Shown here piece after piece: positions 25,898 to 35,143 of a stretch of 64,000 nucleotides of DNA (its first letter is position 1; the number at the start of each line of letters is the position of its first letter). The notes under the pieces are model-generated. The model saw only the letters and a program-made list of their open reading frames with translations, had not been told where the DNA came from and did no database searches. The position numbers were made by a program, and so were the translations under genes. This stretch comes from Yanghanlia caeni (GTDB taxonomy: Bacteria > Pseudomonadota > Gammaproteobacteria > Burkholderiales > Burkholderiaceae_B). The DNA is taken from contig JAUZQE010000003.1 in NCBI GenBank assembly GCA_030733815.1, forward strand, positions 95,595-159,594, in the 5' to 3' direction.

Positions 25898-27478
25898 ATG
25901 AAATCCATACGCAAGACCCTGGCGTTCACGGCACTGGCGGCAAGCCTGTGCTTCTCGGCTGCGGTTCAGGCGCGCGATCTCGTCATTGCGCTGCGTTCCG
26001 AACCCACGTCAATGGATCCGCAGTTCCATTCGCTCACTCCCAATACCCAGCTTTCCGAAACCATCTTCGACCCGCTGGTGCGCACCGACGCGGTTGCCAA
26101 GCCGGTGCCCGCGCTCGCCGAATCATGGAGCGTCGACGGCGACACCTGGACCTTCAATCTGCGCAAGGGCGTCACCTTCACCGACGGTACCCCGTTTACT
26201 GCGCAAGACGTGATCTTCACCTACGAACGGGTGCCCAAGGTGCCCAACAGTCCGTCGTCGTATGCTCTGTACCTCAGCAGCATCGACAAGCTCGAGGCCG
26301 TAGACGATCACACGCTCAAGATCACGACCAAGGGGCCGTCGCCCGTTCTGCTTCCCAACCTGTCGATGGTGCCCATCATGTCGCACAAGGCGGCGTCGGG
26401 CCCGGCTCCCGAGGGCAAGACCACGGTCGAGCTGAACCGCGGTGAGGGTCTCATCGGCACGGGGCCGTACAAGTTCGTGTCGTGGAAGCGTGGCGCCGAG
26501 ATCGTGCTTGAACGCAACGACAATTACTGGGGCGACAAACCCGCATGGGAGCGCGTGATCTACCGGCCCATCACCAATCCGGCTGCGCGGGTTGCGGCGC
26601 TGCTTGCCGGTGACGTCGATCTCATCGAGGATCCGCCCACCGACGACCTGCCCAAGCTCAAGGAAAACAAGAATCTGTACGTCCAGGAAACGCCTTCCGT
26701 ACGCGTGATCTACATCGCCCTCATGCAGGGCGACGAAGTGCCTGCCGGCATGTCGGGCACCGACGGCAAGAATCCGCTCAAAGATCGCCGCGTGCGCGAA
26801 GCACTGTCGCTGGCGATCGATCGCCAGAGCATCGTCGATCGCGTGATGGGGGGCTCGGCCATGGCGGCAGCCAATCTCCTGGCCTACCCGGCCTTCGGCA
26901 CATCTGAAAAACACTCCAAGGCCGCCGCGGCCGACGTCGAGCGGGCCAAGAAGCTGCTGGCCGAAGCGGGTTACCCCGATGGCTTCACCGTATCGCTGGG
27001 CTCGCCGGCGGGGCGCTATACGAACGACCAGCGCATTGCGCAGGTCGTGGCCGCGATGTGGGCGCGCATCGGCATCAAGACCGATGTCGAGACCATGGCG
27101 CCGGCGGTGTTTTTCAAGCAGCGCAATGCTCACGCGTTCAGTACCTATCTGGCGGGCTGGGCCGCGTCTTCAGGCGAAATGCTCAACCCGCTCAACTCGC
27201 TGGTCGTGACCAAGCAGCCCGATCGCGGCCTGGGCACCACGAACTGGAGCAAGTATTCGAACCCCGAAGTCGACGCACTGGTGCTCGAGGCCTCGCGCAC
27301 GCTCGACGACGACAAGCGCTCGCAGCTGCTGCAGAAGGCGGGCGATATGGTCATGGAAGACTACGGCATTCTGCCCCTGCAGTTCGAGATGTCGGTGTGG
27401 GCCATGAAGAACGACGTGCGCTACGACGGCCGCGCCGATCAGATGACTCTGGCGCAAGACATGAGGCCGGCCAACTGA
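25898..27478 (+). CDS. dppA: Peptide/nickel-type ABC transporter substrate-binding protein
   Basis: 526 residues from the ATG at 25898 (MKSIRKTLAFTALAAS) with a Sec signal ending at VQA near residue 27. SBP family 5: RDLVIALRSEPTSMDPQFHS at the mature start, then the family signature around LVRTDAVAKPVPALAESWSV, and the IGTGPYKFVSWKRGAEI segment. It binds peptides or other oligo-compounds in the periplasm and starts the dppABCDF-like operon. The ligand is not known; the operon also encodes an N-formylglutamate deformylase-like enzyme. Confidence 0.92.
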   Translation: MKSIRKTLAFTALAASLCFSAAVQARDLVIALRSEPTSMDPQFHSLTPNTQLSETIFDPLVRTDAVAKPVPALAESWSVDGDTWTFNLRKGVTFTDGTPFTAQDVIFTYERVPKVPNSPSSYALYLSSIDKLEAVDDHTLKITTKGPSPVLLPNLSMVPIMSHKAASGPAPEGKTTVELNRGEGLIGTGPYKFVSWKRGAEIVLERNDNYWGDKPAWERVIYRPITNPAARVAALLAGDVDLIEDPPTDDLPKLKENKNLYVQETPSVRVIYIALMQGDEVPAGMSGTDGKNPLKDRRVREALSLAIDRQSIVDRVMGGSAMAAANLLAYPAFGTSEKHSKAAAADVERAKKLLAEAGYPDGFTVSLGSPAGRYTNDQRIAQVVAAMWARIGIKTDVETMAPAVFFKQRNAHAFSTYLAGWAASSGEMLNPLNSLVVTKQPDRGLGTTNWSKYSNPEVDALVLEASRTLDDDKRSQLLQKAGDMVMEDYGILPLQFEMSVWAMKNDVRYDGRADQMTLAQDMRPAN

Positions 27479-27488
27479 GCCAGCGGCA

Positions 27489-28463
27489 GTGTTAGCCACC
27501 ATCATCCGCCGTATCCTGCAGACGGGCGTCATCGTTCTGGTCATGTCGGCGCTGGTGTTCGCGGCGCTGTACATGATCGGCGACCCGGTGCTGATGATGG
27601 CCAGCCCCGAGGCCACCGATCTCGAACGCGAGGCGATCCGGCGCAACCTGGGGCTGGATCGCCCGCTTTGGGAGCAGTACGGCATTTTCCTGGCAAAGGC
27701 CGTGCAGCTCGATTTTGGCAACAGCTTCCTTACCGGCGAGTCGGCCATGCGGCTCATTCTCGAGCGCATGCCGGCCACGCTCGAACTGGCCACGCTGGCC
27801 ATGTTCATTTCCATGGTGGTCGGTGTGCCGCTGGGCGTATATGCGGGCCTGCGGCCCGACAGCCTGCCGGCACGCGCCATCATGTCGGGTTCGGTGCTGG
27901 GCTTTTCCCTGCCCAATTTCTGGGTGGGGCTCATGCTGATCATGCTGTTTGCCGTCATGCTGGGTTGGGTGCCGGCGGGCGGGCGCGGGCCCGTGGAACA
28001 GTTCGGGCCCGTGGCGCTCAGCCTGTTCAACTGGGAAGGCCTCAAGAACCTGATCCTGCCTGCCATGACCATTGCCGTGGCCAAATGCGCCCTCATCATT
28101 CGCGTCACGCGCGCGGCCACGCGCGAGTGCCTGCCGCAAGACTACATCCGTTTCGCACGTGCCAAAGGGCTGCGTGAACGGCGCGTGCTGGGGGTGCATC
28201 TGCTCAAGAACATCATGATTCCCATCGTCACGATCGGCGGGCTCGAATACGGGCAGGTCTTTGCCTTTGCGGTCGTGACCGAAACGGTGTTCTCGTGGCC
28301 GGGCATGGGCAAGCTGCTCATCGACTCCATCGTCAATCTCGACCGCCCGGTGGTGGTCGCGTATCTCATGCTTACGGTGGTGTTTCTTGCCATGCTGAAT
28401 CTGGTGGTCGACATTGGCTATACCCTGCTCGATCCGCGCGTCAGGCTGGGAGGGGCGGCATGA
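27489..28463 (+). CDS. dppB: Peptide ABC transporter permease, DppB type
   Basis: 324 residues from a GTG start at 27489, ten bases after dppA. Six predicted membrane helices with the BPD_transp_1 domain; the EAA loop is seen in ATRECLPQDYIRFARAKGLR. N-terminal LATIIRRILQTGVIVLVMSA and RRNLGLDRPLWEQYG are typical of DppB/OppB. Overlaps dppC by four bases (ATGA). Confidence 0.93.
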   Translation: MLATIIRRILQTGVIVLVMSALVFAALYMIGDPVLMMASPEATDLEREAIRRNLGLDRPLWEQYGIFLAKAVQLDFGNSFLTGESAMRLILERMPATLELATLAMFISMVVGVPLGVYAGLRPDSLPARAIMSGSVLGFSLPNFWVGLMLIMLFAVMLGWVPAGGRGPVEQFGPVALSLFNWEGLKNLILPAMTIAVAKCALIIRVTRAATRECLPQDYIRFARAKGLRERRVLGVHLLKNIMIPIVTIGGLEYGQVFAFAVVTETVFSWPGMGKLLIDSIVNLDRPVVVAYLMLTVVFLAMLNLVVDIGYTLLDPRVRLGGAA

Positions 28464-29386
28464 GCAGCCTGCTCGAGCCTGCCGTGCAGCCTGTGGGCGT
28501 GCGCAGTGCCGCGGCGGGGCGCTGGCGGCGGTTTGCGGCGCAATTCGTGTCCAGCAAATCAGCGGTGGGGGGCCTGGTCGTGCTGGTGCTGTGCATCGCG
28601 GCAGCGGTGTTCGCGCCGTGGCTGGCACCGCAGAACCCCTTCGATCTGGCCTCGCTCGATATCCTCGACGCCAAGATGCCACCGGGCAGCACCAATTTCG
28701 ACGGCACGCTCACCTACTGGCTGGGTACCGACGGGCAGGCGCGCGACGTACTTTCCGCCATTCTGTACGGCATGCGCATCAGCCTGTTCGTGGGCGTGGT
28801 GTCGGTGTTGTCGGCGTTTCTCATCGGCACGGCGGTGGGCCTGATTGCGGCCTATTTCGGCGGTCGCATCGATGCCTTCTTCATGCGCATCGTCGATATG
28901 CAGCTCGCGTTTCCATCGATCCTGGTGGCGCTGGTGCTGCTGGCCATGCTGGGCAAGGGGGTCGACAAGGTCATCATTGCCCTCATCGTGGTGCAGTGGG
29001 CCTATTTTGCGCGGGCCGCGCGCGCCGCGGCGATCGTCGAACGCAACAAGGAATACGTGGAAGCCGCCCGGTGCATGGCGCTCAGCTGGCACCGCATTCT
29101 GTGGCGCCATGTGTTCCCGAACTGCATTCCGCCGCTCATGGTGATCGCCACCATCGATCTGGCGCACGCCATTGCGCTCGAAGCCACCCTGTCATTTCTG
29201 GGGGTCGGTGTGCCTGTCACCGAACCTTCGCTCGGCATGCTCATTTCCAACGGCTTCGAGTTCCTGCTGTCGGGCACGTACTGGATCTGCTTCTTCCCCG
29301 GTATCGCGCTGGCCATCGTGGTGGTGGCCATCAATCTGGTGGGCGACCACCTGCGCGATATCCTCAACCCACGCAATGAGGTCTGA
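28460..29386 (+). CDS. dppC: Peptide ABC transporter permease, DppC type
   Basis: 308 residues from the ATG at 28460, which overlaps the dppB stop. Six predicted helices; WLGTDGQARDVLSAILYGMR is the DppC/OppC hallmark and the EAA loop is VERNKEYVEAARCMALSWHR. It forms the membrane channel with DppB. Confidence 0.93.
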   Translation: MSSLLEPAVQPVGVRSAAAGRWRRFAAQFVSSKSAVGGLVVLVLCIAAAVFAPWLAPQNPFDLASLDILDAKMPPGSTNFDGTLTYWLGTDGQARDVLSAILYGMRISLFVGVVSVLSAFLIGTAVGLIAAYFGGRIDAFFMRIVDMQLAFPSILVALVLLAMLGKGVDKVIIALIVVQWAYFARAARAAAIVERNKEYVEAARCMALSWHRILWRHVFPNCIPPLMVIATIDLAHAIALEATLSFLGVGVPVTEPSLGMLISNGFEFLLSGTYWICFFPGIALAIVVVAINLVGDHLRDILNPRNEV

Positions 29387-29389
29387 CGC

Positions 29390-30385
29390 ATGACGGCCGC
29401 CAACGGCGCAGCGGGCGCAGACCTCCTTCTCGACATTCAGGGCCTGAGAACCTGGTTTCATACGCGCGACGGCGTGGTCAAGGCGGTTGATGGCGTTTCG
29501 CTGCAGCTGCGCCGGGGCGAAATTCTGGGGCTCGTGGGCGAATCGGGCTCCGGCAAGAGCGTAACGGGCTTTTCCATAATGGGGCTGGTGGGCGAACGCG
29601 GCAGGGTGCAGGCCGATCGCATGGTGTTCGACGGCCACGACCTGCTTTCGGCCAGTGCCGAGCAGATGCGCAGGTTGCGCGGTGACAGGCTGGCCATGAT
29701 TTTTCAAGACCCCATGATGACGCTCAACCCGACCCTGCGCATCGACACACAGATGATCGAGGCGGTTCAGGCGCACGACACCGTGTCGGGCAAGGCGGCA
29801 CGTGCCCGTTGCCTCGACGTGCTGCGCATGGTCGGCATTCCCGCGCCCGAGGCTCGCCTCAAGGCGTACCCGCATCACCTGTCGGGCGGCATGCGCCAGC
29901 GCATCGCCATTGCGATTGCGTTGCTGAACGCGCCGCGGCTTATCATCGCCGATGAGCCCACCACGGCGCTCGACGTCACCATACAGGGGCAGATTCTTTA
30001 CGAAGTGCAAAAGCTGTGCCGGGAAACGGGCACGGCACTCATATGGATCACCCATGATCTGGCACTGGTGTCGGGGTTGGCTGATCGCATGGCCGTCATG
30101 TACGCGGGGCGCATCGTCGAGTCGGCCGACACTGCTGCGCTCATCCGGCACCCTCAGCATCCATATACCCACGGTCTCATGGCGTCGATTCCGTCATTGG
30201 GCACCCGGGGGCAGCCGCTGTTCCAGATTCCCGGTTCCACACCGTCGCTGCTCAACCTGCCCGAGGGCTGCGCCTTCCGCAGCCGCTGCTACCGGGCCGA
30301 CGCCCAATGCGAACAGGCACCGCAGCTTGCCGAGGTGGCACCGGGGCAGTGGGCGAGCTGCTGGCACCACGGAGTTCAGCCATGA
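29390..30385 (+). CDS. dppD: Peptide ABC transporter ATP-binding protein, DppD type
   Basis: 331 residues. Walker [10 protein letters not shown]-loop [11 protein letters not shown], signature [16 protein letters not shown], Walker [15 protein letters not shown]-loop ITHDLALVS, then the oligopeptide-ABC C-terminal extension with the iron-sulfur-type cysteines ([14 protein letters not shown]). One of the two ATPases of the transporter. Overlaps dppF by four bases. Confidence 0.94.
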   Translation: MTAANGAAGADLLLDIQGLRTWFHTRDGVVKAVDGVSLQLRRGEILGLVGESGSGKSVTGFSIMGLVGERGRVQADRMVFDGHDLLSASAEQMRRLRGDRLAMIFQDPMMTLNPTLRIDTQMIEAVQAHDTVSGKAARARCLDVLRMVGIPAPEARLKAYPHHLSGGMRQRIAIAIALLNAPRLIIADEPTTALDVTIQGQILYEVQKLCRETGTALIWITHDLALVSGLADRMAVMYAGRIVESADTAALIRHPQHPYTHGLMASIPSLGTRGQPLFQIPGSTPSLLNLPEGCAFRSRCYRADAQCEQAPQLAEVAPGQWASCWHHGVQP

Positions 30386-31452
30386 ATGTCATGCGCGTGG
30401 AAGGTCTCAGGCGAGACTTCGTTCAGCCTGCCGACTTCATCGACCGCCTGGGGCGGCGGTTGCGCGGCCTGGGCGAGCCGCCGCCCGTGCAGGCCGTGGC
30501 AGGCGTCGATCTCGATATCGTGCACGGTGAGGTGCTGGCGGTGGTGGGCGAGTCGGGCTGCGGCAAGACCACGCTGGGCCGCATGCTCACCGGCATCATT
30601 CCTCCTACCGCCGGCAGGGTGCTGTATCGCGGGCGCGATGTTGCACAGATGCGTGGTGCCGAACGCCGGGCCTACGAGCTGGGCGTGCAAATGATCTTCC
30701 AGGATCCGTTTTCGTCGCTGAATCCGCGCATGCGCGTGCGCGATATCATCGGCGAGGCGCCGGTGGTGCATGGCCTGGTGAGCCGGGCGCAATGCGATGA
30801 CTACGTCTGTGGGCTGTTGCGCAAGGTCGGGCTCGATCCCGACTACCGTGAACGGTATCCGCACCAGTTTTCGGGCGGGCAGCGCCAGCGCATCGGCGTG
30901 GCCCGTGCGCTGGCTCTCAGGCCCGACATCATCGTGTGCGACGAGGCGGTTGCGGCGCTTGACGTTTCGATTCAGGCGCAGGTGCTCAATCTCTTCATGG
31001 ATCTGCGCAACGACTTCGACCTCACCTACGTGTTCATCAGCCACAACCTGGGTGTGGTCAGCCATATCTCCGACCGGGTGGCCATCATGTACCTCGGGCG
31101 CATCGTCGAACTGGCGGCCACCGAAGACGTGTTCACGGCAGCCACGCACCCCTACACCCAGGCGCTGCTCAAGGAACTGCCGGTGCTGTCTGCCGCGAAG
31201 CGGCAGTTCGACCCTATTTCCGGCGAACTGCCCTCGCCGGCAGATCCGCCTGCCGGTTGTGCGTTTCACCCCCGCTGCCCGCATGCGATGCCACGCTGCC
31301 GCAGCGAACGGCCGGTATTGCAAGAGGTTGCGCCGGGCCACTGGAGTGCCTGCCATCTCAATGAAGTGGCCGGCGTCGGCGGGCCCGGCACGAAAGTGGC
31401 TGCTTTCAGCGCAACTCCCGATCCAGCCGGCACCATTACGGAGGCCTCATGA
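30382..31452 (+). CDS. dppF: Peptide ABC transporter ATP-binding protein, DppF type
   Basis: 356 residues from the ATG at 30382. Walker A GESGCGKTT, Q-loop MIFQDPFSSLNPRMRV, signature QFSGGQRQRIGVARAL, H-loop FISHNLGVVSHIS and the C-terminal CAFHPRCPHAMPRC. Walker B reads IIVCDEAVAALDV, so the common DEP(T/V)SAL is DEAVAAL here; the catalytic Glu is kept. It overlaps the deformylase-like gene by four bases. Confidence 0.94.
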   Translation: MNVMRVEGLRRDFVQPADFIDRLGRRLRGLGEPPPVQAVAGVDLDIVHGEVLAVVGESGCGKTTLGRMLTGIIPPTAGRVLYRGRDVAQMRGAERRAYELGVQMIFQDPFSSLNPRMRVRDIIGEAPVVHGLVSRAQCDDYVCGLLRKVGLDPDYRERYPHQFSGGQRQRIGVARALALRPDIIVCDEAVAALDVSIQAQVLNLFMDLRNDFDLTYVFISHNLGVVSHISDRVAIMYLGRIVELAATEDVFTAATHPYTQALLKELPVLSAAKRQFDPISGELPSPADPPAGCAFHPRCPHAMPRCRSERPVLQEVAPGHWSACHLNEVAGVGGPGTKVAAFSATPDPAGTITEAS

Positions 31453-32309
31453 AGTTTGCCGATTCGGATTTCGACCCTTACCGCCTCTTGCTCCCTACTG
31501 TCGAAGCGATTCCGCTGGTATGCGATTCGCCGCACAGCGGCGCCGTGTACCCGGCCGATTTTCAGACGGTGCTGCCGGCGTCGATACTGCGCTGGGCCGA
31601 AGACGCACATGTGGATGCGCTATGGGAAAGCGTGCCGCGCCATGGAGGCACGCTGCTTTGTGCCGAGTTTCCCCGCAGCTACGTCGACGTCAATCGCGAG
31701 GTCGATGATATCGATCCGAACATTCTGGCCGAACCCTGGCCGCACGATATCCACCCCACCGAAAAATCGCGTCTCGGCTACGGGCTGTTCTGGCACAACG
31801 TGAATGGCCACCCCATGTATGACCGCAAGCTGTGGGTAAGCGAACTCGAGAACCGCATCAGCACGTATTACGAACCCTACCATGCCGCGCTATGGCGCCA
31901 GATCGACGCCGCAGTGAAGCAGTTCGGCGTGGTGTGGCATCTGAACCTGCACTCCATGCCGTCGGATTCCTACGCGGCGTTGCAGCAGGAATCGGAACGC
32001 GAGCTGGCCGATTTCGTGCTGGGCGATCGCGACGGCACGACCTGCGACCCCACGCTCACGGGCATCATCGAAGACTATCTGCAGGGTTGCGGGTATACGG
32101 TGGCACGCAACGATCCGTTCAAGGGTGTGGCGCTGGTCGCCCGGGTGGGTCGCCCCGCCGAACGCCGCCACAGTCTGCAGATCGAGATCAATCGCAGGCT
32201 CTACATGGACGAGCAGACGTTCGAGCCCACAGCAGGTTTCGACGACTTGCAGCACAACCTCGATGGCCTCGTTGCGCATCTGCGCAGCTTCATTCAAAGC
32301 CTGCTTTAG
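31449..32309 (+). CDS. N-formylglutamate amidohydrolase (deformylase) family protein
   Basis: 286 residues, translationally coupled to dppF (ATGA overlap). FGase family: IPLVCDSPHSGAVYPADF at the N-terminus carries a metal-ligand His, then VDVNREVDDIDP, WHLNLHSMPSDSY with further His ligands, NDPFKGVALVARVGRPAERR and QIEINRRLYMDE. Family enzymes hydrolyse N-formyl-glutamate or other N-acylated amino acids. No histidine-utilisation genes are near, so a role in hydrolysing a compound imported by the adjacent transporter is more likely than HutG. Confidence 0.85.
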   Translation: MKFADSDFDPYRLLLPTVEAIPLVCDSPHSGAVYPADFQTVLPASILRWAEDAHVDALWESVPRHGGTLLCAEFPRSYVDVNREVDDIDPNILAEPWPHDIHPTEKSRLGYGLFWHNVNGHPMYDRKLWVSELENRISTYYEPYHAALWRQIDAAVKQFGVVWHLNLHSMPSDSYAALQQESERELADFVLGDRDGTTCDPTLTGIIEDYLQGCGYTVARNDPFKGVALVARVGRPAERRHSLQIEINRRLYMDEQTFEPTAGFDDLQHNLDGLVAHLRSFIQSLL

Positions 32310-32360
32310 CATGCTCTGAGCCGCCCACCACGCCGCCGGCATCCCCGCAGTCGGGTGGCC

Positions 32361-33254
32361 TCAGGCCGGGGGCGGCTGGCCCAGATACGCACCCGTCTGA
32401 CGCAGCTGGTCTTCGGTCTGATCCAACGCCTCGATCGCGCGGCGGCCCGAGCGCTGCAACAGCTGCTGGCTCAGGGCTTCCACCAGCGCCAGGGCGGCGA
32501 CAGACGACGGAAAGAAATGCGGAGTGTCGGTGCTGACGATCAGCACGGGATCGGCGTGGCGCGCAATGGGGGCGACCTTGCTGTCGCACAGCGCGATGCT
32601 GCGGCATCCGCGGTTGTGGGCCGCCTCGGCGACCCGCATGGTTTCCTGCGAGTACGGCGCGAAGCCGATGATCACCACGGCGTCATCGGGCTGGAGGGCG
32701 CGCAGCTCCATTTCGAGCAGCCCCGCATCGCCGCGTATCAGCGACACCGAATTGCGAAACAGCCGGTACAGGTAATGCAGACTGTACGCAGCGGCGTGCG
32801 AGGCGCGAAACCCCGCGATGTGAACGTGGGGCGCCTTGGCCAGAAGCCGGGCCGTGTCGGCAAGAAGCTCGCCATTGAGGTCGTCGAGCAGCTGCAGGTT
32901 GGCCGACTGCGCATCGGCGTGGCGGCTGAGCATACTGCGCGGGTCGCGCCGCCCCACGGTGGCGCGGGCCTGATCGGCGTAGCGCCGCGGAGCCTGGGCC
33001 AGCCCACGCACGAAGATCTGTCGCAGCGGCTCCCAGCCGGTATAGCCCAGCGATTGCGCAAGACGCACCAGAGTGGCCGGCTGTACGCCGGCCTGGGCGG
33101 CAATGCGGCGCATGGACTCCACGGGAACGCGTTCAGGAAAATCGATGAGATGCCGTGCTCCGATCTGGAACTGCGGGCTCATGTCGGGGTAGCGTTCGCG
33201 CACGGTGGCCACCAGTGAATCGAGCGTGCGGGGCGGCTGTGGCTTTCTGGCCAT
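32361..33254 (-). CDS. MurR/RpiR-family transcriptional regulator
   Basis: 297 residues from the ATG at 33254 (MARKPQPPRTLDSLV); an ATG at 33287 would add 11 residues and neither has a good ribosome site. N-terminal HTH_6 domain (RHLIDFPERVPVESMRRIAA, ATLVRLAQSLGYTGW) and a C-terminal SIS domain (HIAGFRASHAAAYSLHYLYR, VVIIGFAPYSQETMRVAE, the latter at the usual phospho-ligand site). RpiR regulators respond to sugar phosphates or related ligands. It is divergent from the aminotransferase gene and convergent with the transporter operon, so it probably controls one or both. Confidence 0.9.
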   Translation of the reverse strand: MARKPQPPRTLDSLVATVRERYPDMSPQFQIGARHLIDFPERVPVESMRRIAAQAGVQPATLVRLAQSLGYTGWEPLRQIFVRGLAQAPRRYADQARATVGRRDPRSMLSRHADAQSANLQLLDDLNGELLADTARLLAKAPHVHIAGFRASHAAAYSLHYLYRLFRNSVSLIRGDAGLLEMELRALQPDDAVVIIGFAPYSQETMRVAEAAHNRGCRSIALCDSKVAPIARHADPVLIVSTDTPHFFPSSVAALALVEALSQQLLQRSGRRAIEALDQTEDQLRQTGAYLGQPPPA

Positions 33255-33301
33255 TCCGATAGAGAAAAGTGGTTGACGACGCCTCATTATATTGATTTAT
33301 T

Positions 33302-33329
33302 TGTTTCGTAGGTTTAGATTGATGAAACA
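33302..33329. promoter_or_regulatory. Inverted repeat in the rpiR/aminotransferase intergenic region
   Basis: TGTTTC (33302-33307) and GAAACA (33324-33329) form a perfect 6-bp inverted repeat with 16 bases between, in an AT-rich gap unlike its GC-rich surroundings. Position makes it a candidate operator for the divergent regulator. Confidence 0.3.
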
Positions 33330-33356
33330 CTTGTTGAATCCAGGGCAGCGCATTTC

Positions 33357-34682
33357 ATGACACACGTTTTTCATCGCAATCCGCGGCAGACGCTCGAGTT
33401 CGCGGTTCGCAGCGAGGGCATCCGCCTTTTCGACCGGCAGGGCCGGGGGTATATCGATGCGTCGGGTGGCGCAGCGGTGTCGTGCCTGGGGCACGGGCAC
33501 CCCGACGTCATTGCGGCAGTCAAGAAGCAGCTCGACGAAGTCGCCTATGCGCATTCGTCGTTCTTCACCACGCAGGTGTGCGAAGATCTTGCCGACTTTC
33601 TGGCGCAGCGTGCCCCCGGCGATCTGAATCACGTGTATTTCGTCTCGGGCGGCTCCGAGGCGGTCGAGGCCGCGCTCAAGCTGGCGCGGCAGTATTTCGT
33701 GGAGATCGGGCAACCGTCGCGCCGGCACTTCATTGCGCGTCGCCAGAGCTACCACGGCAATACGCTGGGCGCCCTGGCCATTGGCGGCAACGCCTGGCGA
33801 CGCGAGCCCTTCCTGCCCCTGCTGGTCGAAGCGCACCATGTATCACCGTGCTACGCGTACCGCGATCAGCAGCCCGGCGAAACCGACGAACAGTATGCCC
33901 AGCGTCTGGCCGACGAACTCGAAGCCAAGATTCTTGAACTGGGCCCGCAGAACGTCGCGGCCTTCGTGGCTGAAACCGTGGTCGGTGCCACGGCCGGCGT
34001 GTTGCCCCCCGTACGTACGTACTTTCAGCGCATTCGTGAAGTCTGCGACCGTCATGGCGTATTGTTGATTCTTGATGAAGTCATGTCGGGCATGGGTCGT
34101 ACCGGCCGTCTGTTCGCGTGCGAAGAAGATGGCATCGCGCCCGACATCGTCACCATTGCCAAGGGACTGGGTGCAGGCTATCAGCCGATCGGCGCCATGC
34201 TCGCCAGCAGCCGCATCTACGACGCAATCGTGCAGGGCAGCGGGTTTTTCCAGCATGGCCATACCTACATGGGTCATGCCACGGCATGTGCCGCCGCCCT
34301 GGCGGTGCAGCAGGTCATCGAACGCGACGATCTGCTGCAGAACGTGCTGAACCGTGGCGAGCAGCTGCGCGCAGCGTTGCGTCGCGAACTGGGCGAGCAT
34401 CCCAACGTCGGCGACATTCGCGGGCGCGGCCTGTTCGTAGGAGTGGAGTTCGTCGCCGACCGTGCCGACAAGCGCGCGCTCGATCCGAAGCTGCGCACGC
34501 ACGCGGTGCTCAAGAAGCGCGCCATGGAAAACGGGCTCATGATGTACCCGATGGGTGGCACCATCGATGGCGTGCGCGGCGATCACGTGCTGCTTGCTCC
34601 CCCGTTTATCTGCACTGCAGACGATATCGAAGAGATCGTCGCGCGCTTCACCGAGACCGTGCGCGGCCTGTTGCCGGGCTAG
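33357..34682 (+). CDS. Class III (omega-type) pyridoxal-phosphate aminotransferase
   Basis: 441 residues. Fold type I, class III: SGGAAVSCLGHGHPDV, the PLP-phosphate segment VSGGSEAVEAALKLARQY, the aromatic-stacking region RRQSYHGNTLGALA, LLILDEVMSGMGRTG with the PLP-binding Asp, the Schiff-base Lys in TIAKGLGAGYQPIGAM, and GHTYMGHATACAAALAV. Usual amino donors for this family are omega-amino acids or diamines, with pyruvate or 2-oxoglutarate as acceptor; the substrate here is unknown. Expression is probably set by the divergent RpiR protein. Its stop overlaps the convergent FlhE-like gene by four bases. Confidence 0.9.
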   Translation: MTHVFHRNPRQTLEFAVRSEGIRLFDRQGRGYIDASGGAAVSCLGHGHPDVIAAVKKQLDEVAYAHSSFFTTQVCEDLADFLAQRAPGDLNHVYFVSGGSEAVEAALKLARQYFVEIGQPSRRHFIARRQSYHGNTLGALAIGGNAWRREPFLPLLVEAHHVSPCYAYRDQQPGETDEQYAQRLADELEAKILELGPQNVAAFVAETVVGATAGVLPPVRTYFQRIREVCDRHGVLLILDEVMSGMGRTGRLFACEEDGIAPDIVTIAKGLGAGYQPIGAMLASSRIYDAIVQGSGFFQHGHTYMGHATACAAALAVQQVIERDDLLQNVLNRGEQLRAALRRELGEHPNVGDIRGRGLFVGVEFVADRADKRALDPKLRTHAVLKKRAMENGLMMYPMGGTIDGVRGDHVLLAPPFICTADDIEEIVARFTETVRGLLPG

Positions 34683-35143
34683 CGTACGGCTTCTGGCAGC
34701 GCGTACCACACGGTGACGTTGCCCTTGACGTACAGCGGGGGGTGGCTGCCGCGCCAGGCGGTCACCCGGTGCACCAGTCGCATGGGCTGCGAGGCGTCAA
34801 GGCCTTCGAATGCTCGCGTATTCAGCGCGCGGCCGGTGATATCGACGCAGCGCCCCGACGTGCCCCAGCACAGTGAAGTTTTCACATCGGCACTGCCGGC
34901 GTAATCGCGTTGCGCCAGCACTTGCGTAATGACTGCGCCGCGCGGCACGGTGCCCGCGCGGGGTTCGTGCTGCACCGTGGCGGCCTGGTTCAGGCTGTGC
35001 AGCCCGGGGCTGACGCGCGCCTCGGTCCACGCCTGTTTGCCGGCCGTGCGCGCTGCGGCCGGCTGCACGGTGGCCAGCGCGGCGGCCGCCCACAGCGCAC
35101 AGGCCACAGCGGCTACGACGCCGCGCTTCAATCGCGCCGCCAT
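34679..35143 (-). CDS. Exported FlhE-like protein
   Basis: 154 residues from the ATG at 35143 (MAARLKRGVVAAVACALW) with an N-terminal signal peptide ending near AAA at residue 32. The mature part resembles the small periplasmic flagellar protein FlhE in order of features: an N-terminal VSPGLHSLN segment, a strand with a pair of cysteines (LCWGTSGRCVDITGRA), a MRLVHRV strand and a C-terminal LYVKGNVTVWYA. No flagellar gene lies in the window. The match is judged by eye and is moderate; a lone exported protein of another family is possible. It overlaps the adenosyltransferase gene by 16 bases. Confidence 0.55.
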   Translation of the reverse strand: MAARLKRGVVAAVACALWAAAALATVQPAAARTAGKQAWTEARVSPGLHSLNQAATVQHEPRAGTVPRGAVITQVLAQRDYAGSADVKTSLCWGTSGRCVDITGRALNTRAFEGLDASQPMRLVHRVTAWRGSHPPLYVKGNVTVWYALPEAVR

